In this document: in pieces, positions 12,424-24,723 of the stretch
Layout of the letters: each line of letters begins with the position of its first letter
Position numbering within the stretch: the stretch's first letter is position 1
NCBI RefSeq assembly: GCF_905163445.1
Contig: NC_053194.1
Coordinates: forward strand, 12,380,921-12,444,920
Reading direction: 5' to 3'
Length of the DNA stretch: 64,000 nt
Source of the DNA: Pararge aegeria
Lineage: Eukaryota > Arthropoda > Insecta > Lepidoptera > Nymphalidae
Program-made: the position numbers and the translations under genes
The notes under the pieces: generated by a model
Databases searched by the model: none
Seen by the model: the letters and a program-made list of their open reading frames with translations, nothing else
Told to the model about the DNA's origin: nothing

Positions 12424-12668
12424 CGACAATTTACACATCGCCATCTAGCCCCAAAGTAAGCGTAGCTTGTGTTATGGATACTAAGATGACGGATGAATGT
12501 TTTTATGAATAATATACATAAATATTTTTAATATACATAAACACTATGACATAGACACTTAAAAACATTTATGTTCATCACACAAACATTTTCCAGTTGT
12601 GGGAATCGAATCCACGGCCTTGGACTCGGAAAGGAGGGTCGCCGCCCACTGCGCCAGTCGGTCGTCCG
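12424..12668 (-). mobile_element. SINE-A copy, near full length
   Basis: Read in reverse: CACATCGCCATCTAGCCCC, GTAAGCGTAGCTTGTGTTAT, AACATTTTCCAGTTGTGGGA, ATCGAATCCACGG (B-box region) and CCCACTGCGCCAGTCGG (A-box region). Complete from head to tail, with point changes. Confidence 0.9.
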
Positions 12669-12756
12669 TAATAAACAATTTAATAAAAAATCCTAAGAGA
12701 CGAGATTTTATTATATATCAGATCGAAGCTAACGATTTTATATTAGAAGAGATCGA

Positions 12757-12922
12757 ATTCTCAGGCATGCAGGTTTCCTCACGATATTTTCCTTCCCCAT
12801 TAAAGCAAGTGATATTTTAATTTTTAAACGCACATAACTTAGAAAAGTAAAAGGTGCTGGGATTTGAACTCGGGCCCTCGAAAGTGATTTCGAAGTCCTA
12901 AGCATTGGGCTATCACCGCTGT
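12757..12922 (-). mobile_element. SINE-C copy, 5' half
   Basis: GGCATGCAGGTTTCCTCACG, AAACGCACATAACTTAGAAA and GCTGGGATTTGAACTCGGGC are the reversed body and B-box-containing head. The GATGATG end is absent. Confidence 0.8.
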
Positions 12923-13424
12923 TAATAAAATGTTCGTCCGTTGGAAAATTCTAAGCAATCGGGCTGCACGAAGAATGTTAGGGCTATAACATTTTTGGTA
13001 TTTTCAGGCCAAATATTTTCTTTTGTTTTATTACCTATGGCATTATTAACATACCACGAATGGTAAATGGTAACTGTAATGAGTTCTCTAACGTTCCTTT
13101 TACACTGCTGTAATTTGCTTTAATAAACCCATTAAAGCCTATTTTCTAAAGAGCAATTCACTGTTTTATAGTAGTTTATATGCAAGAATCGCAGTCTTGC
13201 TATAAAAACGATGGAAATTAGAATAAATATCAATTAGGAATGTCTTTTTGTTTTATAACTTCCTTGGAGGGCAAGTACTAATTGAAGTATTTATTTGTAT
13301 TTCCCTTCTTTCATTATATAATTTTATATATGTATTTATATACATTTTATGTTTATGTATGTCTATTTATTTTCTAATATTTATGCATATATAATTGCAC
13401 TATCCCGCTCTCTTGCAGCTTTTC

Positions 13425-13562
13425 CTTCTGCCAGAGGTTGCCTGTAAGAGATTGCTTGCAGCAATAAGGCCGCCTTCGAATGCCTACAATTTTTGTTCTT
13501 TTGTTTATTTTTTATTTTATGTATATTTTGATGATTGTGTGCAATAAAGTATTTCTTATTCT
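13425..13562 (+). repeat. Rep-G copy (GATAAGGCCGCC-type repeat end)
   Basis: Contains CCAGAGGTTGCCTGTAAGAG, GCAATAAGGCCGCCTTCGAA and ends with GTGTGCAATAAAGTATTTC. The AATAAA-like signal close to the end suggests the 3' end of a retroelement. Further copies lie at 14113 (+) and 16165 (-). Confidence 0.7.
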
Positions 13563-14112
13563 TCTTGTATTATATATTTGTTTGGGTATATAAATATATT
13601 TTCACCAAATATTCTTTTTCGAGCATAAAAAGAGAAAAAACAGACGATCACTTGTCTTTAGAACACGGGAACAAGCGTTGAATAGCTAACAGTGAAATTA
13701 ACAAAGATTTCAGGACATAAAAAATGCTGTTATTGTATATAAAGCATAAGAGAGCTGTTCATTATATCTTCTAAAAACTTTACTTAATTGACTTGCACGG
13801 TAATCCAATATTTTCTTCGAGAACGATCAGAATAAATTTAAACTTATTACCCTTATTACCCTTATTAGCTGTTTCCTTGATTTTTTTTTATTGTGTGAGA
13901 TATTTTGTTAATATATTCTCATTCACGATACCTTTTCTTTTCATGATATGGTGTTATTATATATTTTTATATGCTGTGTTTACTTTTAAGAAAACATTAC
14001 ACTTAAATAGAATAGTGAAAATTTAAAAAACGGTTGCATTAGTGTAAGTGTTTGTAAGTAAACCTAATAAATAAAAAAAAATAAACTTATGGCTTTTGTT
14101 TTTAAACTCAAA
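13563..14112. other. AT-rich spacer
   Basis: The 77-codon frame 13793-14026 is hydrophobic and phenylalanine-rich. With no conserved features or context, it is treated as noise. Confidence 0.45.
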
Positions 14113-14215
14113 TTCCAAAGATTGTCTGGTAGAAGTAGACCGCCTTCGCACGCATAAATATATTTAATTTTCTTTGATGTTTTTGTGTGTGCAACAAAGA
14201 ATTTAAACACACAAA
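14113..14215 (+). repeat. Rep-G copy, degenerate
   Basis: GGTAGAAGTAGACCGCCTTC, TTTTGTGTGTGCAACAAAGA correspond to the 13425 copy with a deletion and many substitutions. Confidence 0.6.
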
Positions 14216-14510
14216 CAAAGAAGCCTCAAAACCAGACAGGAATTAACTGAGCTCATCACGTTCTAATAAATAAACTCTGATCTCCTATTCAACTACTGTG
14301 GTTAATAGGGCATGAGAGTTTGTTTTAATTGTCAACCAAAATATAGCTGTTATTGATAAAACTTAATAAATAATGGCTTTTGATACAAAATTTCATTTTA
14401 TTATAGCGTGCAAGAGATTTATTTCAGAGATTTCAGCTTTAATATAATTAGGTATATATAGATTGATTCCTCTCACTTTAAGTCGAAGAAAAAAGCGAGT
14501 ACCAAAAATT

Positions 14511-14612
14511 AACAGCATTAATCACATTAGCGTATTAACACGCATTGTGATCGCACCTGATTAATGAAGTGATTGCGGCATGGCGGAATCACGATCGCAT
14601 GATTAATCGTAA
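14511..14612 (+). repeat. TAAT-rich direct repeat, copy 1
   Basis: Contains AGCATTAATCACA, TGTGATCGCACCTGATTAAT, GAGTGATTGCGGC-like and CGATCGCATGATTAATCG. The same order recurs at 15147-15250. Several TAAT/ATTA cores occur, but I cannot say whether it is a transposon-derived repeat or a duplicated regulatory element. Confidence 0.65.
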
Positions 14613-14938
14613 TCATATGATTCGCGGAACAACGAATGAAATCGAATGGAGGGCGTTGAATAATTTGAAACTGGGTTATGGTCTTTTGGTACTTATTGAA
14701 TTTGTTCAGTAACCGTTATTGAATTGCAATATGCAGATTTTATTTTGAATATATTCTGATCTTCTAAATATATGCACACTAATTATATTATCTCATCATC
14801 ATCATTTGCCACCTGTCCTCTATAAGGTATATCCCCTTACTTGCCACGTACAATACCTACGGAAAGATGAGTGGTGAGAACTGTATTCTGATCTGATTGC
14901 TTCACACGGTACATTTCTATAAAATATTCCAAAAATAT

Positions 14939-14973
14939 TTATTTATTTTATTTATTTATTTATTTTATTTATG
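14939..14973. repeat. (TTTA)n microsatellite
   Basis: Imperfect TTTAT/TTTA tandem tract. Confidence 0.8.
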
Positions 14974-15146
14974 TCTTTGTATTTAATATGTCTTTGTAAA
15001 CTACATATTTTTCAAAATTTTTAGGTAACATCGTTTTTTAAGGTTACGTTGAAAACCAAAAAAATTGAACATTAGGTTCGTTTCAAAATATAAATTAGCA
15101 AGTCACAGTTACTAAATTAGAATAAATGTTTATGAATAAAATTAAA

Positions 15147-15250
15147 AGCATTAATCACAATATATCGCATTGACATAGGTACATTGTCATTTGTGATTGC
15201 ATCTGATTAATGGAGTGATTGCGGCGTGGCGAAAATACGATTGCATGATA
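15147..15250 (+). repeat. TAAT-rich direct repeat, copy 2
   Basis: AGCATTAATCACA, TTGTGATTGCATCTGATTAA, GAGTGATTGCGGCGTGGCGA and GATTGCATGAT align with copy 1 in order. The two copies lie about 635 bp apart. Confidence 0.65.
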
Positions 15251-15643
15251 GATACAAATCGCAAAACAGCAGATGTAAGAAGTATATTAATTTATCGGTA
15301 TGTACCTATTGAATATATCAGTATGAAAATGTTTCTTATTGTCTTGTATAAATTGAAATTTTACTTTGTTATTAGTTGTTACTATTTTAGTAGATTTTCC
15401 TATAATACACTTGAAAATCATCATATACTCCGATCGTTAAAAGAATGAGTCCCTGCATGTCATAACCGCATAAATTGACGTTGTATCTTTCAAGAAGCAT
15501 TCAATTTATCTTAGATAACACTATAGTAATTGTTACGTTCAACTATAAACGAAGAATTAGTATGAAAAACTATGTCAGGGGTATATCTAGGGGTACGCAA
15601 ATATAAATAAAGTTACTTCGCAATATAATATGGTCTGCAAAGT

Positions 15644-15935
15644 TTGTATAGAAGTCCTTCGTGAGGTTGAGTATCAAGACGACGCGATAGTGTGTCAGCT
15701 AACGTCCAGCCAAGGATAATACATATAACATGATTGCGAAGATAGTTTTTGTCCTACCTATACATAAAATACATATCTTTGAACGTGTTATAACCATTCT
15801 GCTTGTGTAACATAAAGTTATTACAATCAGTGCTGTTGATTGTCTTAGTGGCTTCTTCTCGGTCGAATGTGCCTTGCGAACTGCCGTTAGAGTCACCACA
15901 AACATACAAACTTGAGGTTTCAAATATTAAATTTC
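15644..15935 (+). mobile_element. LINE-X 3' relic, degenerate
   Basis: AGTCCTTCGTGAGGTTGAGTA resembles the coding part of the 3296 copy. GAGTCACCACAAACATACAA and ACTTGAGGTTTCAAA match the 3' UTR. Frames are broken and the GAATTT tail is missing. Confidence 0.6.
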
Positions 15936-16164
15936 AAAAAATCCAGAAATAAGTTTTGATCATCTTAACTTTTAACCGAACTACAGATGAAAACTGACGG
16001 GCTTTCATATACACTTCCAGCCCCATATTTTACCCATTAAGAGGTGAAAAGATAGTAAGTTATTTAGCTATATTTATTATAAGTTATCCTGGGTTATTAT
16101 TAGCAGGTATAAATACAATAAACTAGTATCAACATTTCAAATGAATTAATTCACCCAAAACATT

Positions 16165-16300
16165 AATAATAAGACTCTTTATTACACGAAATAATAATAA
16201 AGAACAATACAGGAAACATAAACTTATGAACTAATATCGGGCGTAAGGGCGCCCTTATCCCTGGTAGTTATCTCTTCTAGGCAACCGCTAAAGGTAGGGA
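16165..16300 (-). repeat. Rep-G copy, inverted
   Basis: ACTCTTTATTACAC (reversed AATAAAGAGT signal), GGCGCCCTTATCCCTGG-like and CTCTTCTAGGCAACC are the reverse complement of the Rep-G end. Confidence 0.65.
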
Positions 16301-19300
16301 TAGCAAAGATGAACTTTTGCATTGGAACTGTGCCATTGCACCGTTGCTGCGTAAAAGTTGCACGCCAACATACACACTTTGGCATATTATTTTATATTTA
16401 TAGTAGTAAGCATTCAACATCACATTGGCATACTTGATATTTAGTGATAATGGCCATCCGATATTGCTGAATAGATACATCCTATAGAATAATTTCGCAA
16501 AGATTAGTTATAATGACAAATGGTGGTAGTATCTACCTATCTTAAGTATGCCTTAGTGAGGTGGGCGCGACTTAACGAGGATCGATGTACCCAATAGGAT
16601 TTAGATTAAGTGTGACCACAGATGACAAAACACCTTGTTTATCGCCTGAGACTAACATTAATTTTACACACGTAACCAAGTAAGTTACAATAATATCAAA
16701 GGCATTTTAAACTCCAATGCTATCGGCTTAAAGTATGTTATTGTATAAAGTATTAAAAAGTGTCAACTGCGGATTAATAATCAAGTTTGAAAAAAATAGG
16801 TAATGGCGATTTCCGTTTAATAATATAATCGATAGTTTCGCGTGAACCAATTTTTCAAAGTTTGTACGTTTAGCATGCTTTTAACAGATCATCTAAACAA
16901 TTAATATATTTTCTAATTTGAATAGTAGTTATTAATTTTTTTTTCTATATTTTACAAAGAAAGTAGGTTCGTTTGTTTATTTGTTACTTAGTTGGTCTAG
17001 AGCTTAGAATGTACAGTTACAAATCAAGGCTCGAACCCGAACAGGCCACGATCAATAACGACTTGGGTAACCATGAATAACCATAACCATATGTGATATT
17101 TATATCGGGCTTTAGCCCGCCAACCCCCACTGACGCAGCGTGATGATTCTATCATTGGGCTAGCCTATATTTTTCTTCAGCTTAGACAAAACCAAGATTA
17201 CCGCGGGATTTAAAAAAGAATAGAAAACAACTTGGACGAAGTCTGTAGAAATAGCTACGTTTGTAGAATAATCATAAACACATAAGTAAAAGACAGATTT
17301 TTTTTTAAAGTTGTTTATTTTTAAGGTATACTTACAATGCACTGTAAAAATCCTCAACATTTCGGTTCCCAAACTGAAAAAGAAATAACGTTAAATTTAC
17401 AAAAATAAATGTTCTTTTTGTAATCAAGAAGATCCCAACCGTTTTTGCTAATCTATGGATCCATAACTCATATTTTTAATCTAAAACTTTAAACGGAACA
17501 ACAATTTTCGACTGGACCACCAGACCCACCGGTAAAAACAACAATTAATAAATAAGTAAAAAACGTCTCGGCAGTGTTTCAATTCATTCTATGGGCGGGG
17601 TCGTTTTACATTCAAGGGGAGGATAACCTCAAAATCATTAGGCCTGGAATGCCTCAGAAAGCACAGTCCATAATTTGGTGGCCTGTCTGCACCGTGGGCG
17701 TAAGCCTTTGTCTTTGTAAAAGGACAAAAAACTATATGTCAGTTCATAATATTTATTTGCGCCGTCCCGCATTAAGCACATGTAATTTCGTCTGCATTGT
17801 CCAAGTCATGTCGTGTCCACCAGTGATGGATAAAGACAATTATTTCATTATTTTATATCGTTATTTATTCCCAGTTAATGTTATGTATCTGATCATAGGA
17901 TCTTAAGATGAGTAAAGCGAAATTATAATAGCAGACAGACCACGCATTCAGGGGGAGAATTAATAAATTGTAACACGTTTGAAGGAATACTAAGTATTCA
18001 GGTAGTCTATACTTATACCTAATAAACCTGAACAGGTTTAATTCTGTGCATAGAAGATATGGCCCTCTATAATCAAAACTGTGAGTAAATTGGGGGGGGG
18101 GGGGTTAAAAAAATTATAAAAAAAAAGGTTAAAAGTTCATAGTAAGTATATTTCTTAATGTAAACTTTATATGTACTGTTTTTTTTAATAATGTATTATG
18201 GCATACCTATACCCATATATATACATGTATATATTAAAGTTGATCGTTACATTTACATTATTTAAGGAAAGCGTATGCCAAACATTGTAGTACTTTACAA
18301 ACACTAAAATCGCAATTATGCTGTTACTAAACTTTGGATCATTTAGCCGCGGCCTGTCGTAAAACCTTGTTTATATAATAACAATATAAACACAGGGTTG
18401 CCCTCTTGATATTTTAAAAAGTAATAACCATGAATTGAAACTACGAATTCACGTTAACATGCTACCTATATACTAGAACTATTCAAGTACTTAAAGCTTA
18501 TACGATGTAAAGTTCCCTGAACGCTCGTCATAAAATTTATATTGACCTCCGAAAATGTCCTCAATTTGGGACAACAGGATGTTTGTCAGCCCTAACTTAT
18601 ATTATAATAACATCATAATATCATTAGAATTTTATGACCACCATATTCATAAACGTGTGTGTGTACACAGCGCTTTAATGCATCGTTACAGATACAAGCT
18701 TTGTATGTGGATAAGATAATAAGTATTTACACTTAACTTCTTATTTTTGGAAGGCTAAAAGGCTTTCTCTTTAATTGACTAAGGTGTTTTAAAACAGTTA
18801 AGATATTTTTAAATGTTTTTCCCTATGTGTATAGGTGTCATTAACCTATTACGACGACTAGGATTTAAGGACCTACCTACATATATAACTCTTTTGAATC
18901 CTTTCTATCTTGGCAAAATGAGCTCGGTCGTCACTTGGGTATTATGGCTCGCTAAACAATCCGTCTACCCTCCTCCACTGACAGTTTCAACTTTTCGAGT
19001 GCATTCAGTTAAGAGGGAATCAACCGCAGCCTGCATGCGGTCTGGTCATCCATAAGTGATCTTCCGCGTGATGTATCAGCTTCGACTAACCCTTGAAACC
19101 TTAGCAAAACCATGAATACGTGCAGGACTTGTTACCATAAGAAGAGAATACGAGCTTGAGCTTAAAGTCCGCTGCTTAATGTTGAAGTCCTGGTTTGATT
19201 ATAAGCCGTGGAAGAAAGACGCTGCTTGTTGTTGATATCCTGGAAATTGGAGAATAGTGTCTATAAGCAGTGGATGGGAGACGCTGCTTAATGTTAAGCT

Positions 19301-19331
19301 TTTGGAAATTAGAGTGGACTTAATATTGAGC
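16301..19331. other. Three kilobases without recognised genes or SINEs
   Basis: Contains only the G13 run and small AT-rich tracts. The 110-codon frame 17574-17906 has mixed composition and no recognised motif. Confidence 0.45.
18092..18104 (+). repeat. Homopolymer G13
   Basis: Thirteen consecutive G residues in otherwise AT-rich DNA. Runs like this are prone to sequencing-length error. Confidence 0.9.
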
Positions 19332-19648
19332 AGTGATAGCACAGTGTGTAGGAGTTGGACTTCACTTTCGGGGGGCCAAGTACGAATCCCAGATTCCCAG
19401 CACACCTCTAAATTTTCTAAGTTATGTGCGTTTTAAGTAATTAAAAATATCACTTGCTTTAACGTTGAAGGAAAACATCGATATTTTCCTGAGAGTTCTA
19501 CAAAATGTTCTCAAGGTTATGTGGAGTCCACCAACCCTCACTGGGCTAGAGTGGTGGATTACGGCCTTAACCCCTTCTCATTGTGGGTGTAGATCCGTGC
19601 CCTTTAGTGGACTGGTAACGGGTCGATATCATGATAATGATGAATGTT
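19332..19648 (+). mobile_element. SINE-C copy, near full length
   Basis: The tRNA-like head is at about 19332-19400 (GATAGCACAGTGTGTAGGAG, then the B-box region TACGAATCCC). The body follows: TAAGTTATGTGCGTTTTAAG, ATATCACTTGCTTTAACG, GTGGAGTCCACCAACC and CCTTTAGTGGACTGGTAACG. The tail is GATAATGATGAATG. The best complete SINE-C in the window along with 42415-42705. Confidence 0.9.
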
Positions 19649-19961
19649 GAGCTCCTGGAAATTTGACTATACTGTCTTCAAGCAGTGGATAATAGAAGGT
19701 TCAGTTCCTGGAAATTTAACTATAAACAGTGAAAGATAGATGGTACTTAATGTTTTGCTCCTAAAAATCTAATTACACAATTGGCCATTATTTTACAATT
19801 GAGTGTGCTACGTTGACGCTTAGTCAGTTGATTGAATTGGTTAAGGGATGTCGACTTAAGTCAGCTACTGGATTTATGTATTGTAAAAATATTTAAATAC
19901 TTTATAAAATTTTGATTATGACGAATTCGTCAAGTCGGCTTTAATGGCTCGATTCCGTCAT

Positions 19962-20075
19962 CATCAATAGTCAATAACAGTTCACTGCTGGACTACCTCT
20001 ACCAGCCTACGGTAAGGTTTGTCCATAATCACCACGCTTCGGTAGGTTGGTGATCGCAGTAGATGCTAGTTGAGA
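19962..20075 (-). repeat. Rep-W copy, inverted
   Basis: CATCATCAATAGTC, CACTGCTGGACTACCTCTAC, and CCATAATCACCACGCTTCGG followed by TTGGTGATCGCAGTAGATGC. In sense this reads GCGATCACCAACC, GCGTGGTGATTATGG, GTCCAGCAGTG, GATGATG. Confidence 0.65.
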
Positions 20076-20504
20076 GCACGATATATCAATCATAAAAAAA
20101 CTTTTCTTATAACCCATAAAATAAAACGAAAGTAACCTACCTATGAGTAAATGATCTCTAGTTTTTATTCATGTTATTATAGCTACTGATTGATATCGTA
20201 ACAAAATATTACCTACCACAGGTTGATAAGCTTCATTACAGCTTAAATTGCTTTCAACTTAACCCGCTGCCATCCTTGTAAAATTTATTATATTGTCGAT
20301 GTCGTGGGCTCAGTGTCATACACAAAAAAGCCGGTTTATCTCTCGTAACTATAGACAAAGAGCTCACGGTAAAATTGAGCTCGCACATAATCATATCGTT
20401 CATATCGACAATTCTCATATCGTTTTAGGTGTATAGTCCATTTTTCAATAGCTGCATCGTTCTTCATTTAAGGTCTAAGTATTTAAAGATGTTTGAAGCA
20501 CTCT

Positions 20505-20692
20505 TAAGTTAGGCCTTTACTGCAATCTCACCTCATAGAGTTATTTGGGCTGACTTGTTAGGGGTCTGGCAGTTATATTTGGTATAGCCATACGTCTAGG
20601 TTCCTAAGTGGAATTAGACCAGATATAATCAGAAATTATAAATTCCCAACTTGTCCACGTCGAGGTTCAAACCCCGGATTCCAATCGTGGTT
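20505..20692 (-). mobile_element. SINE-B copy, degenerate, inverted
   Basis: GCAATCTCACCTCATAGAG, CTTGTTAGGGGTCTGGCAGT and a B-box-like GAGGTTCAAACCCCGG correspond to a reversed SINE-B with many changes. Confidence 0.5.
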
Positions 20693-20795
20693 ATAAGCAA
20701 ACGAACCTGGTTGTCGCTATAAAACCCTCTCTTGTGAGAGAGAAGGCCTGTGCCCAGTAATAGGACGCTAATAGGCTGATGGTGATGATGATATA
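20693..20795 (+). mobile_element. SINE-D 3' end
   Basis: AACCCTCTCTTGTGAGAGAG, GGCCTGTGCCCAGTAATAGG and ACGCTAATAGGCTGATGG precede a GATGATGAT tail, the plus-strand form of the SINE-D end. Confidence 0.75.
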
Positions 20796-21694
20796 CCTTG
20801 AGATGTCTAGCGATGATTCTATTTCTGAAAACACCTCTTTTATACGTTTATTTATTTTGCTAGAACTACCGAGAGAATCACATACAAATATTTTAAAAAG
20901 TAAACACAGAAACACATAGTTAATGACAGCATCTAAATTGGTTTTGTACAGTTAATCATTATAAAGAAATTAAATAGAAAAAAAAATTTAGTCATAAACA
21001 ACCAGTCACAAATGCAATAAAATCACGAGCACTCATCCTGCTCTGAAATGTAGGCGTCTCTTGCACTATCAATAAATATAAACTTACCAGTCGGAAAGCG
21101 CTAAAAAGATGGAATTTCTTAAACACTACCATCACTCATACTGTGATGGCATATTCATGTAAATGAACATCATTAGCTACCTGATTTCGTTTTAGTGGCC
21201 GCTTCGGTTCAGTGTTTGCGTTTAATAACTTTGTCGTAAAAATCATATAAACGAACCTTAACGAAGCCTGACAGAGTTTGAAGGGCAGTCATTACGACCA
21301 CAGTACATCTAGTAAAGAAGGATGCTTAAATAGATATAATTTAATGAGTCGTATTTAAACAAATGTAAATGTATATTAAAGACATTGTTATTACTGAATG
21401 CCTCGCTACAGTACTAAGTGAGCGAATGTAGGTACTTTAGCGATAACAAATCATGAAATCAGTCATTATTAACTACCCATTGTTTGACAAACCCCACTGA
21501 ATTTGAATAATTATTTTTTAGATGAACCTTAACCTAACTTGGTTATTATTAGTAGCACGGGAACACCGAAACAAAATTTTTTTGGAGATCTATATTAACG
21601 GTGGTGACGGTGTATAAACTAATATTTGTAAATTTAATTAATGCACATAAAATTATCAAAATTTAAAAAGAAAGTCCTATAACAATATTAGTAT
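20796..21694. other. Unassigned AT-rich sequence
   Basis: No gene or repeat recognised. Confidence 0.45.
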
Positions 21695-21838
21695 TAGAAG
21701 TAAAAATAAACTTGTAGTGCAGTTTACTATCATATCATTTTATAACAAATTAACAGACGAAATCCCAGAGAAGTCTTTCAATAACTTCAAGGTCTAGGTA
21801 CATGAATAAAACAGTTTTGAATTTGAATTTTTCTTTAT
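21695..21838 (+). mobile_element. LINE-Y-like C-terminal coding relic
   Basis: The frame-broken translation resembles the LINE tail pattern FYNKLxxEIPEKSFNNFKV, compared with FYNKLPIDILEMSLKKFKV in the 45222 copy. It jumps to TACATGAATAAA and a TTTTGAATTTGAATTT tail, with most of the 3' UTR deleted. Confidence 0.6.
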
Positions 21839-23119
21839 CGTCATTAATTTATCGCTTAGGCTTATGGTCGCTCGCTTGCTTTAAAATTCGCCCACTCAGT
21901 ATTTCTATTCGTCCTTTTTAATTTTTGATCGAAAACATTACTTAATAATAGATGGTTCAGTATTTCAGTAGGTATCTCATTAGAGGTCGTCATATTATTT
22001 ATTTATACACGCGATTTATAATAAGTATAACTGATTTTAATTATCTATCTTATTAGTAGCCTAAATTAAAAGTGGTTAGGAAATTGAACTACATACAGTT
22101 TTGGGTTTGATTAGGAATTGGGTTGTCTGTTAAAAAATCTTTTAGGTTATAGGCTGTTGTTGGAAATCGGCCATTAAAGGGTGAAATGGTGGTTTAAAAA
22201 CTGTATGAGAGTCGTATATTTTTCAAAGTAAGAGACATTAAAAATTTAGAAGTTATTGTAAGGGTATATTTTTCTTAAAAATCTGAGACTAAAACCAGGG
22301 ATGAAAGATTGTACAAAACTTAAGAAGCTTTTTTTAAGTTAGAGCATTGTACTTAAAAATCAATGTCTTAATATATAGGGGGATAAAAGTTTGTATAGGA
22401 AAATTCTAAGTCTTACAAATTATACGCAGATGAAGTCAATGTCAATTGTTAGACTTAAATAATATACCGTAGCTATATTAAATTCTAAACTACTTTATTA
22501 TGCTGTCAGTTTTATCACCAAATCCAATTATTCTCAACCAATAGTTTCTCCGCGTGACACAGACCAACAATACCTGATGAACAATGACTTTAAGTCACAA
22601 TAAATACTCCTACTCGCGAATGAACAAGGGTCAATTTTCACCTACATTTCAAATCGCGGATTTGCAAAACAAATTCTCTTTGAAGAGTGCACGCGCTAAA
22701 GTATGGAGAGCTTTTTATAATCGTAACTTTAAGGGTTTCAATGCTGAGTACTCTTAAAGAACAAAAACTATTATAATTGTCCATGATGATAAAATGTTAT
22801 TTTTTGCCATATACTTCTTACTCAATTGTTATCCGCTTTACAAGATTCAGTATTATTTCTTCGATAGAAAAAAATTACGAAAGTTACCTGTAACAAAATC
22901 TTTATGTAGATTTTTCTGAATAACTTGTTTCATGTGCTTATTCGCGTGTCGGGGTCATGAGTGACGCGAACCTATAAGTCTTTCCCCTACCTAATTGCTG
23001 ATTGCGGCTAAAGTAAAGTTAAGTTTCACTTCAAAAATCTATGCATGCTTTCCAACTAAACCTTAATAGGTTTGATTTCGCTCACCAAGTAACCTTTTGG
23101 CGATGTCGTCTTATATGTA
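21839..23119. other. Unassigned AT-rich sequence
   Basis: No gene or repeat recognised. Confidence 0.45.
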
Positions 23120-23230
23120 CCTACAGGTGCCGTGTGCAATCCCCGACGGCGGCGGCAGGGCCGATTTGGGAATTTATTATTTCCAAATATTCTCTGGTCT
23201 GGTCTGTGGCTTTAGCCGTGGCTGCAAAAT
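23120..23230 (+). mobile_element. SINE-B fragment
   Basis: TGTGCAATCCCCGAC, GCAGGGCCGATTTGGGAATT and TCTCTGGTCTGGTCTGTGGC match the middle of SINE-B. The overlapping open frames at 23041-23297 are SINE sequence read through by chance. Confidence 0.7.
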
Positions 23231-23319
23231 GCATCACCCCATCGATTGCAGTCAAGCGCTAGCAAGCTGTAGTGATAAAAAAATATACATAATATAATAT
23301 AGAATCAATCTGTATTATA

Positions 23320-23472
23320 AAGAGCAACTACTGAGTTTCTTGCCGGCTCTTCTCGGTAGAATCTGCTTTCCGAACCGGTGGTAGAGTCACTACAAACATA
23401 CATACTTGACGTTTCAAAAGTGCTTATAAAGTAGGCCTACTTGAAATAAATGAATTTGAATTTGAATTTATG
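23320..23472 (+). mobile_element. LINE-X 3' UTR copy
   Basis: Non-coding, 5'-truncated copy, nearly identical to the last 150 bases of the 3296-3726 copy (GAGCAACTACTGAGTTTCTT, GTAGGCCTACTTGAAATAAA) with a (GAATTT)n tail. The closeness suggests a young subfamily. Confidence 0.9.
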
Positions 23473-23878
23473 TTATTTATATTTTTCTATAGATTCGATA
23501 GAAATGTGTGCATTGATTTTTTTATCATCTATCACCGTTAATTTATGTAGAATGAATGCCCTTTAATTGGGCGTATGGGTTTTAAAGGCAAACGTTCCAT
23601 ACGCCCTGAGCAAGACACGACAGCCCGTCCGGTGCTTTATGATCTCATAAAACGAGCATTTCGAGTGAGTTCACGCAGACGGTGACTTGGCGACTATGCA
23701 TTTCTTAACAACGTGTTCCAATTTGTGTTCGGAAAAACTTGACCTGTTGTATTCCTTGTCTCTGACTCGTGCATACTAAAAGTATCTTCTTTAATGACGA
23801 GGGAATTTATTATGATTGTAGAAAGGACCAGTAGAAAAACAGCAAGTTTTTAGTGAATTGTTTGCTGGTTTCATTGAA
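23473..23878. other. Unassigned sequence
   Basis: No gene or repeat recognised. Contains TTGGGCGTATGGG and CCATACGCCC, a weak inverted pair around 23567-23612. Confidence 0.4.
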
Positions 23879-24150
23879 TACTAGCTTTTACCCGCGGCTT
23901 CGCTCGTGGGTATTTGAAAAACTGCCAAGAGGAATAATCTTATGGTTGGTGCAGAGCTTTATAAACTAGTTCTTGTTCTTAGGTATACACCTTTATTTGT
24001 TATGACGGTACGATCTATACAGTAAAATATATTCAGTATTATTGTAAATCTAACACACACACATGGCTGCCACTACAAACTTGCAGATTACATATGTCTC
24101 GTATTTTAAAGTAGGCCATTTCAAAATCGAAGCCACGGGCAACTGCTAGT
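23879..24150. mobile_element. Helitron-like element bounded by inverted CTAGT termini
   Basis: The left end ACTAGCTTTTACCCGCGGCT (from 23880) and the right end GAAGCCACGGGCAACTGCTA(GT) (to 24150) are imperfect inverted complements of about 23 bp. Both resemble the Lepidopteran Helitron-like 3' terminus. The inner 220 bp are non-coding. Confidence 0.6.
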
Positions 24151-24723
24151 TATTCTGCATAGTCATTACTACAAAATATAATGCTATTAAATTTTTTTCT
24201 AATTTTGTAAATAATGTTACCAATTAAAACACAGAGTAAAACACGATAGACCATGAATGCAAATGAATCGCTCTGTTTAGAAAATGTATTTGAAGTGTGC
24301 CATGCCGAACACCTTAAAATAATACTCAGAAGCGATACATTAATACCATTCAGAAGGATTTAATAGCCGAAATGTTTACAGCTGCCGTAAATATTATGTC
24401 GGTGAACAAAATTAACAAATGAATAGTCTCTCATTGAATGTTGCTTACAATTTTAACCGAACGCACATAAATCCCTCACTGTGATCCCTTCGAAACGTCA
24501 TAAATCAAATTTAAAACATTTTTAATGATCCGTCGTTAAATATGGTACGAGTATATTGGAACCATACTTCGATATGGATTATAATGTTCGTTCTTGACCC
24601 ATATGGGCTTGGAACTGTTAATCTCGTAACCTCAATGAAAGATAAGATATTATTGTAGCCTTCTTGTTCTCAGAACTAATATTTGTTATCCAATTAGTAT
24701 TTATTTGAACATAAAAATGGTAG

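Noticed and set aside
17574..17906. 110-codon open frame
   Set aside because: No family resemblance and no splice or context support.
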